Origin: Candidatus Wolfebacteria bacterium GW2011_GWE2_44_13
GTDB taxonomy: Bacteria > Patescibacteria > Paceibacteria > UBA6257 > UBA9933
Direction: 5' to 3'
NCBI GenBank assembly: GCA_001000675.1
Contig: LCHW01000002.1
Coordinates: 62,001 to 126,000, forward strand
DNA length: 64,000 nucleotides
Shown one piece after another: positions 22,578 to 31,452 of the stretch. The translations under genes and the position numbers were made by a program. Below the pieces are notes generated by a model. The model worked only from the letters and a program-made list of their open reading frames with translations, did not search any database and had not been told where the DNA came from. Numbering within the stretch: the first letter of the stretch is position 1; each line of letters begins with the position of its first letter.

Positions 22578-23263
22578 AAGAACGGCACGCAAAACTGCAA
22601 AAAGATTTTGAGGCACTTATATCTAAGGAGCAGGTATTTCATGCATATGTTTTTTTTGGCGAAGATGAACAGGCGATGGTGGATTTTTCTCGCCAACTTG
22701 GACATAGGCTCGAACACGGAACGTTTGAAAGCGAGGGGAAGTTTTTAAACGATTTTTTGTACGTTGAGCCGGTTGAAAAAGAAAGTATCGGTATCGATGC
22801 AGTACGCGCAGTACAAGAATTTTTATACCGAAAGCCGATTGTTTCAAAAAAACGAACAGCGGTTATTTGTCCTGCAGATGCTATTACCGACGAAGGACAA
22901 AGTGCATTACTCAAGATAATCGAAGAGCCTCCCAAGGATGCGCTTATTATATTAATCGCACATGCAGCAGACAGCGTAATACAAACAATTAGTTCGCGCG
23001 TGCACGAAGTATATATTCCATCGGACATAGGGAAAAAAGAAGGGGAAGATTTTTTCTCAGAAACGCTTGGGGTGTTGCGAAAGCATCTGGTAAAAAACAG
23101 TGCGCTCGCACATGAAATTATCAGAAGAAAGATGGCTATGGATCGCTATAATGTAAACAAGCCACTACAAATGCGTTTACTCGAAGGGTATGCAGAGCAA
23201 TACGGAATAGCGAAAAAGCCAAAGGCAGTTGTAGAAAAAAGGAGAACAAGAAAGAAGGCATAA
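22574..23263 (+). CDS. holB: DNA polymerase III delta'-like clamp-loader protein
   Basis: 229 residues. The N-terminus H-A-Y-V-F-F-G-E-D-E resembles delta' or DnaX proteins but the Walker A lysine motif is missing, as in delta'. Further along are V-E-P-V-E-K-E-S-I-G-I-D-A-V-R, the sensor-like A-D-A-I-T-D-E-G-Q-S-A-L-L-K-I-I-E-E-P-P-K-D and I-S-S-R-V (sensor 1 and arginine-finger SRC-like region). The C-terminus is a short basic tail. Likely the stator of the clamp loader with HolA (2426) and DnaX (not in window). Confidence 0.85.
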   Translation: MKERHAKLQKDFEALISKEQVFHAYVFFGEDEQAMVDFSRQLGHRLEHGTFESEGKFLNDFLYVEPVEKESIGIDAVRAVQEFLYRKPIVSKKRTAVICPADAITDEGQSALLKIIEEPPKDALIILIAHAADSVIQTISSRVHEVYIPSDIGKKEGEDFFSETLGVLRKHLVKNSALAHEIIRRKMAMDRYNVNKPLQMRLLEGYAEQYGIAKKPKAVVEKRRTRKKA

Positions 23264-23277
23264 GATACGATATACAC

Positions 23278-23850
23278 ATGCAGAGAAGAAATGAAAAAGA
23301 AAATAAAGGGCATGTGTGTAAGTATATTTACGAAACTTCTTGTGAATTATTTCATCAACAAGGAGAAGAAAAGGGAAGCCATATATTGCTTATTGGAGAA
23401 TCGCCTGCGGCAAGCGGATGGCACGAAGGAAAAGCATGCAGGGCGGTAAGTGGAAAATTATTAGCATCGGGCAAACGACTCGATGAGTTACTAGAGCCGT
23501 TTGGACTATCAACAGACATCTGCGGATTTACAGAACTTTCAAAATGCTGTGTGGATGATAGGCGGGATTTAATAGAATGTAGTGAGAAATGTTGGCCTCT
23601 GTTTATCGGATTACTAGAACAACATAGTTATAAACTGCTTGTATTGTTGGGCGTGCATACAACAACACTTGCAACAAAGCTTTCGGGAATAGCGTTACCT
23701 ATGGGAGAAATAACAAATGCCACGGTAGGTAAAAAGACATACGCAATACTTCCCATCTATCATCCATCTCCAATAAATCCACAGGGAAGAGCGCGAAATA
23801 AGGCAATTTTCCTGAACAAAAAAGAAGCTATTGCAGAAATAATACAATAA
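23278..23850 (+). CDS. Uracil-DNA glycosylase superfamily protein
   Basis: 190 residues. UDG-fold signatures: H-I-L-L-I-G-E-S-P-A-A-S-G-W near residue 38, a C-C-V-D-D cluster, L-L-G-V-H-T-T-T and the late Y-H-P-S-P-I-N-P-Q-G-R-A-R-N, equivalent to the H-P-S motif of the family. Three or four cysteines (C-K, C-E, C-G, C-C, C-S, C-W) could bind a cluster as in family 4/5 enzymes, but spacing is not decisive. Likely base-excision repair. A -10 TACGAT lies 6 nt before the ATG. Confidence 0.75.
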   Translation: MQRRNEKENKGHVCKYIYETSCELFHQQGEEKGSHILLIGESPAASGWHEGKACRAVSGKLLASGKRLDELLEPFGLSTDICGFTELSKCCVDDRRDLIECSEKCWPLFIGLLEQHSYKLLVLLGVHTTTLATKLSGIALPMGEITNATVGKKTYAILPIYHPSPINPQGRARNKAIFLNKKEAIAEIIQ

Positions 23851-23869
23851 ATGTGATATTATTATACTA

Positions 23870-24331
23870 ATGGTAGATACGAAAGAAGCCCTTCTTAAAT
23901 ATCTGAGTTCACAAAAGGTTATGGCTCTCGCAACATTTGGTAATCACGTGGAGTCTTGCACGGTGTATTTTTCTGTAGATAAAGATTTAAATTTTTTCTT
24001 TATCAGTAATCCAGAAACCGAGCATTGTAAAAATATTGCAATAAATCCTAAGGTTGCTGCTTCTATAGCAGATGACGGGCAAGATGTACTGGATAAAAAG
24101 ATTGGTGTACAAATAAAAGGAATAGCGGAGGAATTATCGAGCATCGAAACAGTGCTTGCAGCACTTACCTTTTGGAACAAGGCAAACTTTATCTCAGACG
24201 AGCCAATTAGTGTTGAGCAAATGAAAAAGAAAGTCATGTCTTCGCGGGCATACAAAATAAAACCAACAGAAATTAAGTTTTTTAATGAAGCATTGTTTAG
24301 CCCAGGCGGATACGATATTCTTGTGCCGTAA
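23870..24331 (+). CDS. Pyridoxamine 5'-phosphate oxidase-like FMN-binding split-barrel protein
   Basis: 153 residues. The N-terminal pattern K-V-M-A-L-A-T-F-G-N-H-V-E-S-C-T-V-Y-F-S followed by L-N-F-F-F-I-S-N-P-E-T-E-H-C-K-N-I and V-A-A-S-I-A-D-D is typical of the flavin-reductase/PNPOx-like barrel. The substrate cannot be told from sequence. A candidate -10 (GATATT or TATTAT) lies 7-9 nt before the ATG with TTGCAG upstream, so the mRNA is probably leaderless. Confidence 0.8.
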   Translation: MVDTKEALLKYLSSQKVMALATFGNHVESCTVYFSVDKDLNFFFISNPETEHCKNIAINPKVAASIADDGQDVLDKKIGVQIKGIAEELSSIETVLAALTFWNKANFISDEPISVEQMKKKVMSSRAYKIKPTEIKFFNEALFSPGGYDILVP

Positions 24332-24351
24332 AAAGAAATGTGTAGGAATGG

Positions 24352-24389
24352 AATAAAAAAAGTGGCTCCCCGAAGGGAGCCGTTTTGTT
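24352..24389. terminator. Bidirectional terminator
   Basis: GGCTCCC / GGGAGCC with CGAA loop, flanked by A and T runs, between convergent genes ending at 24331 and 24404. Confidence 0.75.
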
Positions 24390-24403
24390 TTGCGCGACAG
24401 CGG

Positions 24404-25390
24404 TCACGAGGCCGGCGTGATGCCGGCGATCTCGCACAGCTTAGTTGTGTGAGATGCTAAAATGCTTTCAATCAACGCTCTCTGCGGGTCATTGTCGCTA
24501 AGTCCGGAGAGTGTGGTTAAAAGATATTCGGGAGAGCGCTCGGCGTATTTTTCGCCAAGCAGGACGAGAAACCATTCAGCTGCGTCGCTTAGCTGCTGAC
24601 GACTAGCCACAACAAGCCAGTAGCTAATTGAGGAGGAAGTGAAGTTGAACTGTCTGATTTTATTTGCGCAGGCCTCACGGATTTGCTCGAATTCCGTCTC
24701 CATCAGGAGATGGAAAAAGATATCGCTTTGAACATCGACGATTGCATTGATGAAATCAAACTCATGCTGCGGGTCACCCTTAAATTGGGAAAATATCCAG
24801 CGCAAGTCATCCACATCGATACCCTGGACTCTTCGCGCAGCAGTTTTTGCGAAGAGCAGCATCGAAGCATGATCCCTCGACTGTCGCATTAAATCCTGGA
24901 TTTTGCTGAATGTAAGCGACTGACGAACAATTCCTTCCGCAAGGAGCGGCGCAAGTTCGGGGTTGGCGGGGGCAAAGAACGCTCTGATAAGCGCGCCTTG
25001 GCCATCAGGGGCCTGAGCACATGCTTCGATAATGTAGCACTGGACGTCTTGGTTGACAGCATACTTGAGGTAGTCAGTGAGCCTACCCATGAGGTAGTCG
25101 TGGTTCCGCACCATTGCACCGCTCAGTATGAGTTGATAATCGGCGTAATGCTTATCGGTGTACAGGGAGAATATGTGTTCGGGTGTAAAATCTTTGTGCC
25201 CGAATGCTACTCCGAGTGCAGTGCGGACCTGTTTAGGGTCGGTGAGCATGGAAATAATCCAGAGCAAGTCGTCCAGTGGCTCGATACTGCGAAGCGCATT
25301 CCGCACCTGTTTTCTGGCAAGTTTGCCGAGGTTGGTAAGAACTATTAAAGCCATGTACCGCTGAATCTGGGAATGTTCGGCCGTGGTCAT
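24404..25390 (-). CDS. Large orphan alpha-helical protein (HEAT-repeat-like)
   Basis: 328 residues, soluble and predicted almost wholly helical, with repeated L-x-x-L-x-x-A patterns (for example L-S-G-A-M-V-R-N-H-D-Y-L, Y-I-I-E-A-C-A-Q-A, L-L-A-E-G-I-V-R-Q-S). These suggest tandem helical hairpins of the HEAT/ARM kind. ATG at 25390 with AAGGAG 6 nt upstream and a TTGACA-17-TATTTA promoter. It is the largest of the self-contained orphan units. No enzymatic motif is visible; a scaffolding role would be a guess. Confidence 0.7.
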   Translation of the reverse strand: MTTAEHSQIQRYMALIVLTNLGKLARKQVRNALRSIEPLDDLLWIISMLTDPKQVRTALGVAFGHKDFTPEHIFSLYTDKHYADYQLILSGAMVRNHDYLMGRLTDYLKYAVNQDVQCYIIEACAQAPDGQGALIRAFFAPANPELAPLLAEGIVRQSLTFSKIQDLMRQSRDHASMLLFAKTAARRVQGIDVDDLRWIFSQFKGDPQHEFDFINAIVDVQSDIFFHLLMETEFEQIREACANKIRQFNFTSSSISYWLVVASRQQLSDAAEWFLVLLGEKYAERSPEYLLTTLSGLSDNDPQRALIESILASHTTKLCEIAGITPAS

Positions 25391-25436
25391 CTTCGTCTCC
25401 TTAAGGCTATGGGTTATTGGGAATGATTCTGACTAA

Positions 25437-25465
25437 TAAATACGATAAAATGCCCGCATTGTCAA
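25437..25465 (-). promoter_or_regulatory. Promoter of the 24404-25390 gene
   Basis: Minus strand: TTGACA (25460-25465), 17-bp spacer, TATTTA (25437-25442). Confidence 0.7.
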
Positions 25466-25484
25466 TATTTTTTGAAAGGGTGAC

Positions 25485-25514
25485 TTTGATTTTTAGCTAA
25501 AACAACGCTATGAT
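25485..25514 (+). promoter_or_regulatory. frr promoter; decides the frr start
   Basis: TTTGAT (25485-25490), 18-bp spacer, TATGAT (25509-25514). The -10 overlaps the ATG at 25510, so that codon cannot be the start; translation should use the ATG at 25537. Confidence 0.6.
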
Positions 25515-25536
25515 AGGGAAAATAGTAAAGAAACAT

Positions 25537-26091
25537 ATGGACATTATAAAAGAATTAGAACAGAAAATGGGAAGTTTGGTGGAGTTTGTGCGGCAGGAGC
25601 TTTTGGGTGTGCGATCAAATAGGCCATCCCCGCGACTCGTAGAAGATATTTCGTTTGAGCTATATGGACAACGCATGACCGTTCGACAAGTAGGCGCAAT
25701 TAGTATTCAGCCACCAACATCAATATTGATTTCCGTATGGGATAAGGAAGCGGTTAATGTTGTTGCTAAGGCAATTGAATCATCGAATTTAAATGTAGTC
25801 GCAAACGTAGACGGCACAACGATTCGCATCAATCTTCCAGCACTTACCGATGAGCGACGACAGCAGATTATCAAGATGGTTAAAAAGGAAATCGAAGAAG
25901 CAAAAATAAAGGTGCGTTCCTTGCGTGATGACGAGAACAAACGCGTAGCGCGCGAAGCAGAGGAGGGTAATCTTACTGAAGATGAAAAGTTTAAGCTAAA
26001 GGAACAAATCCAAGCAGTTGTTGATAAGGGAAATAAAGAGCTCGATCAGTTACTAGAAAAGAAGACGGAGGAAATTATGGATGTGAATTAA
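25537..26091 (+). CDS. frr: Ribosome recycling factor
   Basis: 184 residues, the normal RRF length when started at 25537. RRF splits post-termination ribosomes with EF-G. Conserved regions: V-R-S-N-R-P-S-P-R-L-V-E-D-I (usually R-T-G-R-A-x-P), Q-P-P-T-S-I-L-I-S-V-W-D, N-L-N-V-V-A-N-V-D-G-T-T-I-R-I-N-L-P-A-L-T-D-E-R-R, V-R-S-L-R-D-D-E-N-K and an acidic helical C-terminus. It precedes rseP. Confidence 0.95.
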   Translation: MDIIKELEQKMGSLVEFVRQELLGVRSNRPSPRLVEDISFELYGQRMTVRQVGAISIQPPTSILISVWDKEAVNVVAKAIESSNLNVVANVDGTTIRINLPALTDERRQQIIKMVKKEIEEAKIKVRSLRDDENKRVAREAEEGNLTEDEKFKLKEQIQAVVDKGNKELDQLLEKKTEEIMDVN

Positions 26092-26095
26092 AACG

Positions 26096-26120
26096 TATAC
26101 CGTATGTTACATACGGTATA
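26096..26120 (+). terminator. Hairpin after frr
   Basis: Perfect 11-bp arms TATACCGTATG / CATACGGTATA with a TTA loop. The T tail is weak, so termination is likely but not certain. Confidence 0.5.
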
Positions 26121-26176
26121 TTTAATGCAGACGACAGATACCGTATACCCTATACCTCATACCTACTACCACCCAC

Positions 26177-27208
26177 ATGCTCACTACTATTATCATCATC
26201 GCACTGTTATCAATCCTCATTATTGTCCACGAGCTGGGGCATTTTTTGCTCGCGAAGCGGTTTGGGTTGTTTGTGAGTGAATTCGGACTCGGTCTTCCGC
26301 CACGCGCATGGGGGAAAAAGATTGGGGAAACAATCTATAGCATCAACTGGCTACCCTTTGGAGGATATGTAAATATCGCCGGAGAAAACGGTGAAGAAGA
26401 AGTAAAAGGAGACGTGCCGAAAGAGCGAATATTCGGTAATATCGCACCGTGGAAGCGATTTTGTATATTAGTAGGAGGCGTGGCAATGAACTTTCTCTTA
26501 GGGTGGGCACTTCTATCTATCGTACTCATGATCGGGGTAGCACCAGGAGTATTTGTAAGCAAGGTGGTAGAAAATGGGCCAGCAAGTGTGGCAGGGTTAC
26601 AGGCAAATGACCGACTACTCGACTTTACCCGCTCGGATGATTTTATAACGTTTACAAAGAGCCACGCAGGGGAGCAAATTGCAGTACGCGTAAGCCGATT
26701 GGGAGAAGAGGTGACGATTAACATGACTCCACGCAAGGATCCACCAGAAGGACAAGGTCCGCTCGGGATTATACTAGGCGATTCAGTGGGACGTGAAAAA
26801 CAGGGGATACTCGGTGCAGTACAAGGCGGGTTTATAGAATCGATTGCTATTGTAAAAGGAACATTTGTGGGTATCGGTAGTTTGATTAGCGCAACGGTAA
26901 TGGGCAAAGGAAGTTTGGAAAACATGACTGGTCCAATTGGCATTGTTAAGATTACGGTTGATGCGAGCGAAGCAGGATTTATTTATGTGTTAAGTCTTAT
27001 CGCATTAATATCGGTAAATCTTGCCGCGTTTAACGTGTTGCCATTTCCAGCCTTAGACGGAGGAAGAATATTATTCTTAGCCATAGAAAAGATAAAAGGT
27101 TCCCCCTTGCCGAAAAAGTTTGAACAGTATGCAAACGGCATAGGACTCTTGCTGTTGCTGGGCTTAATTTTGGTGATTAGTGTGAAGGATGTGATAAGGA
27201 TATTTTAA
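26177..27208 (+). CDS. rseP: RseP-type site-2 membrane metalloprotease
   Basis: 343 residues. Zinc motif H-E-L-G-H in the first membrane helix (residues 18-22), a conserved G-F-G-L-P-P-type loop, F-G-G-Y-V, a PDZ domain (residues about 120-190, V-S-K-V-V-E-N-G-P-A-S-V-A-G-L-Q) and the second metal motif N-V-L-P-F-P-A-L-D-G-G-R. Four membrane segments. Family members cut membrane-bound anti-sigma factors or signal-peptide remnants. The substrate here is unknown; no sigma/anti-sigma pair is visible. Confidence 0.93.
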   Translation: MLTTIIIIALLSILIIVHELGHFLLAKRFGLFVSEFGLGLPPRAWGKKIGETIYSINWLPFGGYVNIAGENGEEEVKGDVPKERIFGNIAPWKRFCILVGGVAMNFLLGWALLSIVLMIGVAPGVFVSKVVENGPASVAGLQANDRLLDFTRSDDFITFTKSHAGEQIAVRVSRLGEEVTINMTPRKDPPEGQGPLGIILGDSVGREKQGILGAVQGGFIESIAIVKGTFVGIGSLISATVMGKGSLENMTGPIGIVKITVDASEAGFIYVLSLIALISVNLAAFNVLPFPALDGGRILFLAIEKIKGSPLPKKFEQYANGIGLLLLLGLILVISVKDVIRIF

Positions 27209-27217
27209 ATAAAAGAA

Positions 27218-27910
27218 ATGGAAGGACTGCCTAAAAACACAAAGGAAGGGGCGGGAGGAAGAGAAGCTCGTTTAAAAGAGGCTATTGAGCATTTTAAAAA
27301 CGTAGGAGATAGGTTAGGGCTAGAAATAGACAGGAATATCATTGAATGCGTCGCTGTTTTAAATGCACTAAAGATAAATACAGCAAGTTCGTGTGGAGGG
27401 CATACTGAAGAAGGTAAGGGGCGATTGGCATTCCCCTACCTCTACTTTGAAGCCCCAGAGAGTCCGATGTATAGGTTCGAAGGGGAGATGGAGGTGAGAG
27501 AGGAGGTTGCTAAAAAGCACAGTATAGCGCCAGAAGATGTTTTACGAGAAGATCCTTCGATAGCGAAAGAATTTTATAAAGCAATTGAAGAGAGGGGGAG
27601 CGGGGAGAGTATTGAATGGAAAGAGTGGATGATGAAAAATAAAGAATTGAAAGAGCGTGTTATGAAACTTCTTGTCGAGTTTAATACGAGAAGATCTGAA
27701 GAAGACGGCGTATACCTACGCTTCGAGAGAATCTTTCCAGGCTCTAGAATTGAGACAATAGAAAGGGAAGAAGATGAGCGGTTAAAAAGAGGGGTAAAAA
27801 AACAAGAAATACCAAGAGTCGTTGTAGTAGAAAAGGTATTGTCGGCTCAGAAAGAGATGAAAGCATTTGAAGAATTTTTAAAAAGAAAGTATCTTTCTGA
27901 AAAGGAGTAG
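27218..27910 (+). CDS. CPR-type hypothetical protein with SCGGH motif
   Basis: 230 residues, soluble and highly charged. The N-terminal region V-A-V-L-N-A-L-K-I-N-T-A-S-S-C-G-G-H resembles a motif (G-I-N-T-x-x-S-C-E-G-H) that I know from uncharacterised Patescibacteria proteins; the Cys and His could be catalytic or metal ligands. It ends in a Lys/Glu-rich helical tail (residues 180-230). It starts 9 bp after rseP, so it is in the same operon. Function unknown. Confidence 0.7.
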   Translation: MEGLPKNTKEGAGGREARLKEAIEHFKNVGDRLGLEIDRNIIECVAVLNALKINTASSCGGHTEEGKGRLAFPYLYFEAPESPMYRFEGEMEVREEVAKKHSIAPEDVLREDPSIAKEFYKAIEERGSGESIEWKEWMMKNKELKERVMKLLVEFNTRRSEEDGVYLRFERIFPGSRIETIEREEDERLKRGVKKQEIPRVVVVEKVLSAQKEMKAFEEFLKRKYLSEKE

Positions 27911-27914
27911 TGTA

Positions 27915-27948
27915 TAAAAAATCCCGACCAAATGGTCGGGATTTTTTA
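27915..27948. terminator. Bidirectional terminator
   Basis: AAAAAATCCCGACCA / TGGTCGGGATTTTTT between convergent genes. Confidence 0.8.
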
Positions 27949-27956
27949 TTACAGCA

Positions 27957-29156
27957 TTAGTAGATTAATAATCCAATAAGCTGAATGGCTTCGTAGATGA
28001 TGCCTCCTGCAAACACGACAAGGAGAAGATTAATAATAAATGAAGGGATGGCAGCAACGATTGAGTACGTATGCCCTGAAACATAAAACGTTGAGAATTT
28101 AACGCTCGGAAGATGTACGCGTATAGCTTTTTTCCATGCAAGGATAATAAGAATACCCCAAATACTAAACAAGATGCCACCAATTGCGCTTACGAGGGTA
28201 ATAAAATTTTGGAAGCCAAGAAAGTAAAGAATAAGAGGCGTGCTTGCGACAATAACAAGAGCATTTGCAGGAGTAACGAGCCATTCATATTCGAGAAGCT
28301 TGTTAATATCTCGACCAACAGCAGAATAAGAATCCCACAGTGAAACAAAACCAAGAATACTTAGGGTAATTAAAATCGAAAAGGGAACGGTATCGACGAG
28401 GCCAGAAAGAGAATCAGGAGAAACAGAAGAAGACAGTCCCCAAATTGAAACAGTATAAAGAAAATAAAAGAATGCAGGGAGAAGGGAGCCCCAAATAATA
28501 GCACGCTTCATGTGCACAAAAGAAACAGATTCTTTTCGCGTATAGGCAACAAGTGCGGGTATGGCAGAAAAGCCAATAAGAGAAAAGAGGACTGGGCCAA
28601 AGGGGAGAAATGCATGCTCGAAATTAACAATAGGGAATAGGGATGCTTCAAACGGAAATGCGATTCCCCAATAGGCGAAGATTGTGCCAATTGCAATAAT
28701 GGTTATGGCAGCTGTAATAGTATCGAAAATAGCGGTGTGCTTGATACTAATAAATATAGTAATTGTAGCAAGCGCCCAAAAAAGAAACATCGCAACAAGG
28801 GGCGAAAGCGCGGGGATAATAATATGAAGAAAGCTGGACGAAAGAACAAGATATGCGGTGAGTGTAAATAAAAGCGTTATGCAAACAAGTATGCTGGAAA
28901 AGAACCCCGCGTTCTTTCCGAGGTATTTTTTGATATAACCTGGGAATTGTAGGCGCGTTTCATTGGTACGGAGAACAATGTCAGCATAGAGAAGATGGAT
29001 AATAGCAGCCAAAACGCCAAAGAAGACGAGATAAAAAATTCCCACAACAAGCCCCGATTGTTGGAATACAAAAGGCAATGCAAACATACCTGCGCCGATG
29101 ATATTAGAAACAAGGAAGCTTATAGGAAGAATAAGATTTTTTAAAAAGGTGATCAT
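27957..29156 (-). CDS. Amino-acid permease, aromatic/hydroxy amino-acid (TyrP-like) type
   Basis: 399 residues when started at the ATG at 29156 (M-I-T-F-L-K-N-L-I-L-P-I-S-F); the longer frame adds non-homologous residues. About eleven hydrophobic segments. The first contains N-I-I-G-A-G-M-F-A-L-P-F-V-F, the unwound-helix substrate motif of the APC/HAAAP superfamily. Proton-coupled uptake of an aromatic or related amino acid is the best guess, consistent with an organism that imports amino acids. A TATA-type -10 lies about 5-7 nt before the ATG. Confidence 0.8.
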   Translation of the reverse strand: MITFLKNLILPISFLVSNIIGAGMFALPFVFQQSGLVVGIFYLVFFGVLAAIIHLLYADIVLRTNETRLQFPGYIKKYLGKNAGFFSSILVCITLLFTLTAYLVLSSSFLHIIIPALSPLVAMFLFWALATITIFISIKHTAIFDTITAAITIIAIGTIFAYWGIAFPFEASLFPIVNFEHAFLPFGPVLFSLIGFSAIPALVAYTRKESVSFVHMKRAIIWGSLLPAFFYFLYTVSIWGLSSSVSPDSLSGLVDTVPFSILITLSILGFVSLWDSYSAVGRDINKLLEYEWLVTPANALVIVASTPLILYFLGFQNFITLVSAIGGILFSIWGILIILAWKKAIRVHLPSVKFSTFYVSGHTYSIVAAIPSFIINLLLVVFAGGIIYEAIQLIGLLIY

Positions 29157-29194
29157 AGAATATATATAAGTATATACCGATTGTATTGTTTCGA

Positions 29195-29228
29195 AAACAA
29201 AAAGTCCGCCGAGTGGCGGACTTTTTAA
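29195..29228 (-). terminator. Terminator of the LOG-like gene
   Basis: Minus-strand stem AAAGTCCGCCA / GGCGGACTTTTT just downstream of 29239. Confidence 0.75.
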
Positions 29229-29238
29229 AAGAATTCCT

Positions 29239-29853
29239 TTATCGGTTAAGTGTGTGGCTCTCGTGGGTGAGCTTTTTCTCAGCATCGAGGATGGCGCACA
29301 ATTTATCAAGCAATTCCTTTGGGTCAGAAGAGAATACAATCTTGTCCTTCATTTCTTCTGCGCGATGGGATTTTTCAATCATCGTTCGCAATACTTCATC
29401 GGTTTCCCAATCACCTTCGAGAATTCCAATCGGCTTACTGTCTTCAAATGCAATAGTAAATTCGTTCATCGTACCCATACGGCCACAGCCGATGATTACG
29501 GCATCGCACGAGCGGGTTAAGATAAGGTTTCGTCCACTGTAGTGGAATCCAGTATAGACAATCATATCGTGATTATCGATTGGCAGGTTAAATCGGTCGA
29601 TGTGCTCCTTTTCTGTAGAAGCAGGGGAGAATCCAAGAACAAAACCTCCCTCGAGCTTTGCACCCTTTGCAGCCCAATAAGGAAATCCTGTTGTTGCGCC
29701 AGTAACACAAACTGCATTGTGGCGGGTAATTTCGCGACCGATTTCTTGGCCCATTTCAAATGCCTTGTCTCCGCAGTGGCGAGTTTCTGCAGCTCCAGAA
29801 ACGCAAATCTTATAGGATAGGTTTGTATGGCAAACTTGAGTTTCGTCAATCAT
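29239..29853 (-). CDS. LOG/TIGR00725-like Rossmann-fold protein
   Basis: 204 residues. Pattern I-C-V-S-G-A-A-E-T-R-H-C near the start, C-V-T-G-A-T-T-G-F-P-Y-W-A-A-K-G-A, then R-N-L-I-L-T-R-S-C-D-A-V-I-I-G-C-G-R-M-G-T-M-N-E-F (related to the P-G-G-x-G-T-x-x-E nucleotide motif of LOG phosphoribohydrolases, degenerate here). Members cleave cytokinin-like or other nucleoside monophosphates, or bind nucleotides (SLOG). Activity is uncertain because the usual P-G-G is C-G-R. A -10 CATTAT lies 8 nt before the ATG. Confidence 0.75.
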   Translation of the reverse strand: MIDETQVCHTNLSYKICVSGAAETRHCGDKAFEMGQEIGREITRHNAVCVTGATTGFPYWAAKGAKLEGGFVLGFSPASTEKEHIDRFNLPIDNHDMIVYTGFHYSGRNLILTRSCDAVIIGCGRMGTMNEFTIAFEDSKPIGILEGDWETDEVLRTMIEKSHRAEEMKDKIVFSSDPKELLDKLCAILDAEKKLTHESHTLNR

Positions 29854-29889
29854 AAGGGTGGATAATGAACAGTGTGGCTCTTCGAAGAA

Positions 29890-30930
29890 TCACAGTGTAG
29901 TTATTTTAATTTTTAATTTTTTCCACCTCGGATTTTTCTCGAGCTGGCTTTTGGTTAGTATACCATGTTTTGCGCCAATATGCTCAACAACAGAGGCGCT
30001 ATTTGCGGAGGCGGCACGTATCGCTTCGCGGATAGTTTCTTCTGAAAAGGTAGTTTCTTTTTTGACTTTTTGAGCGTGGATAAGTGTGCTTACAAATGCA
30101 CTTCCATACGCATCTCCTGCGCCAGTCGCATCAGCGACGACTTTTTTCGGGAATACAGTACAGTCATACCGATGATTTGGCGTTATCACATATGCCCCTG
30201 CGGGGCCGTCCGTTACAACAGCGATGCCCGCGTATGATGTATGTAATGTAGAAAGAATGCGTTCAATAGAATCGTATTGAATACCCGTTAGTATGGAAGC
30301 CTCTTCTCGATTCATAAGAAGAACATCTATTTTTTTTAATAATGGAGCAAGCGCAAGGAGTCCTTTTTCAACAACGTGTTTAGATGGATTAAAGGCAACC
30401 ATACTACCGTTTTTAGTAAAGATATTTACTGCGTGCATAATGGTCGGAAAAGGAATATTTCCAGGGACGATATACACCCACTTGCTTTTAGTGGCGACGC
30501 GCGTAATATCAGCGGGTTTTAACTTATCCGAAGCGCCGCGATGCGCAAGAATGGTGCGTTCGCCTGCCACAGGAACAAGAATAACGGAGTATGCAGTAGA
30601 AAGCGCTTTATCGCTGATGATAAGCGATTTAATACCCTCAGTCCTACATTCGGCAAGGATACGATCGCCACCGTCATCGATACCAATCTTGCCAATGATC
30701 CCAACGTGTAAGCCCATGCGAGCAAACGTAGTAGCGGTATTAGTTGCCCCACCTCCTGTTGCGAAAACAGGTTTTTCGATTTCAAGCTTTGCTCCGGGCA
30801 TAAAGCACGTTGCATCGCCATCGAGAAAGCCAAGTTTTTTTAAATGTTTAGGATCATGCACATTTGTAAAGAGTGCACTCTTGATGAACACGTCTCGCGT
30901 TGCTGTTCCTATGGTTATGATGTCGTACAT
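29890..30930 (-). CDS. PfkB-family carbohydrate/nucleoside kinase
   Basis: 346 residues. PfkB signatures: T-G-G-G-A-T-N-T-A-T-T-F-A-R-M-G near residue 57, N-P-S-K, the N-R-E-E-A motif and the catalytic D-A-T-G-A-G-D-A-Y-G-S-A-F-V near residue 275. The substrate could be ribose, adenosine or a sugar phosphate; no neighbouring pathway gene decides this. A TATACT lies 6 nt before the ATG (30937-30942, minus strand), predicting a leaderless mRNA. Confidence 0.88.
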   Translation of the reverse strand: MYDIITIGTATRDVFIKSALFTNVHDPKHLKKLGFLDGDATCFMPGAKLEIEKPVFATGGGATNTATTFARMGLHVGIIGKIGIDDGGDRILAECRTEGIKSLIISDKALSTAYSVILVPVAGERTILAHRGASDKLKPADITRVATKSKWVYIVPGNIPFPTIMHAVNIFTKNGSMVAFNPSKHVVEKGLLALAPLLKKIDVLLMNREEASILTGIQYDSIERILSTLHTSYAGIAVVTDGPAGAYVITPNHRYDCTVFPKKVVADATGAGDAYGSAFVSTLIHAQKVKKETTFSEETIREAIRAASANSASVVEHIGAKHGILTKSQLEKNPRWKKLKIKITTL

Positions 30931-31003
30931 ATGTATAGTATAAAAGTTCTAATGACAAATTACTAATTTCTAATTATTGAGATTGGAGGCAGTAATTTTT
31001 AAA

Positions 31004-31036
31004 GTAAAAAACACCCTCCCGTATGAGGGAGGGTGA
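31004..31036 (-). terminator. Terminator of the 31059-31361 gene
   Basis: Minus-strand stem CACCCTCCC / GGGAGGGTG followed by TTTTTT. Confidence 0.75.
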
Positions 31037-31058
31037 ACTGATAAAGGTAGGCAATATA

Positions 31059-31361
31059 TTAATAGACCGTAACTACTTTTGCGGTAATCAGTGCCAGTGG
31101 CTCATTAACTGCCTTCGTAATAACCCCGTGTGCTTGCAGGAGACGGCGCACAATCGGCCAAGCTCGGTGGGGCATTAAAGGGGTGTTGATGCAGATTGTG
31201 TCGTCGCAGCCTTCTCTAAGAGAAAGAAGAGTGCCTTCCCTAGCGACGGAGACATTGATAGTGTTGTTAGATCTGTAAACGTACACAGTGTCCCCGACCA
31301 TAAATGAAGTTATCCGTGGCGGCCCATCTCCTTCAGGCCCAATGTTAACGATTGTAATCAC
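31059..31361 (-). CDS. Orphan small protein with GTG start
   Basis: 100 residues, started at GTG 31359-31361, which has GGAAGG about 9 nt upstream. The first part is a beta-rich segment (I-T-S-F-M-V-G-D-T-V-Y-V-Y) and the second a helical one (R-A-W-P-I-V-R-R-L-L-Q-A-H-G), with two cysteines (E-G-C-D-D-T-I-C). Promoter TTAACT-17-TATAAG upstream and its own terminator. No family recognised. Confidence 0.65.
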   Translation of the reverse strand: MITIVNIGPEGDGPPRITSFMVGDTVYVYRSNNTINVSVAREGTLLSLREGCDDTICINTPLMPHRAWPIVRRLLQAHGVITKAVNEPLALITAKVVTVY

Positions 31362-31452
31362 GGCAGAATCCCTTCCTTGGGTGGGTTGATTGATAATAGC
31401 TAACTTTCTTATACCCTAGCGGAGGCGCAGAGTTAATGTAGGAAATGAACAG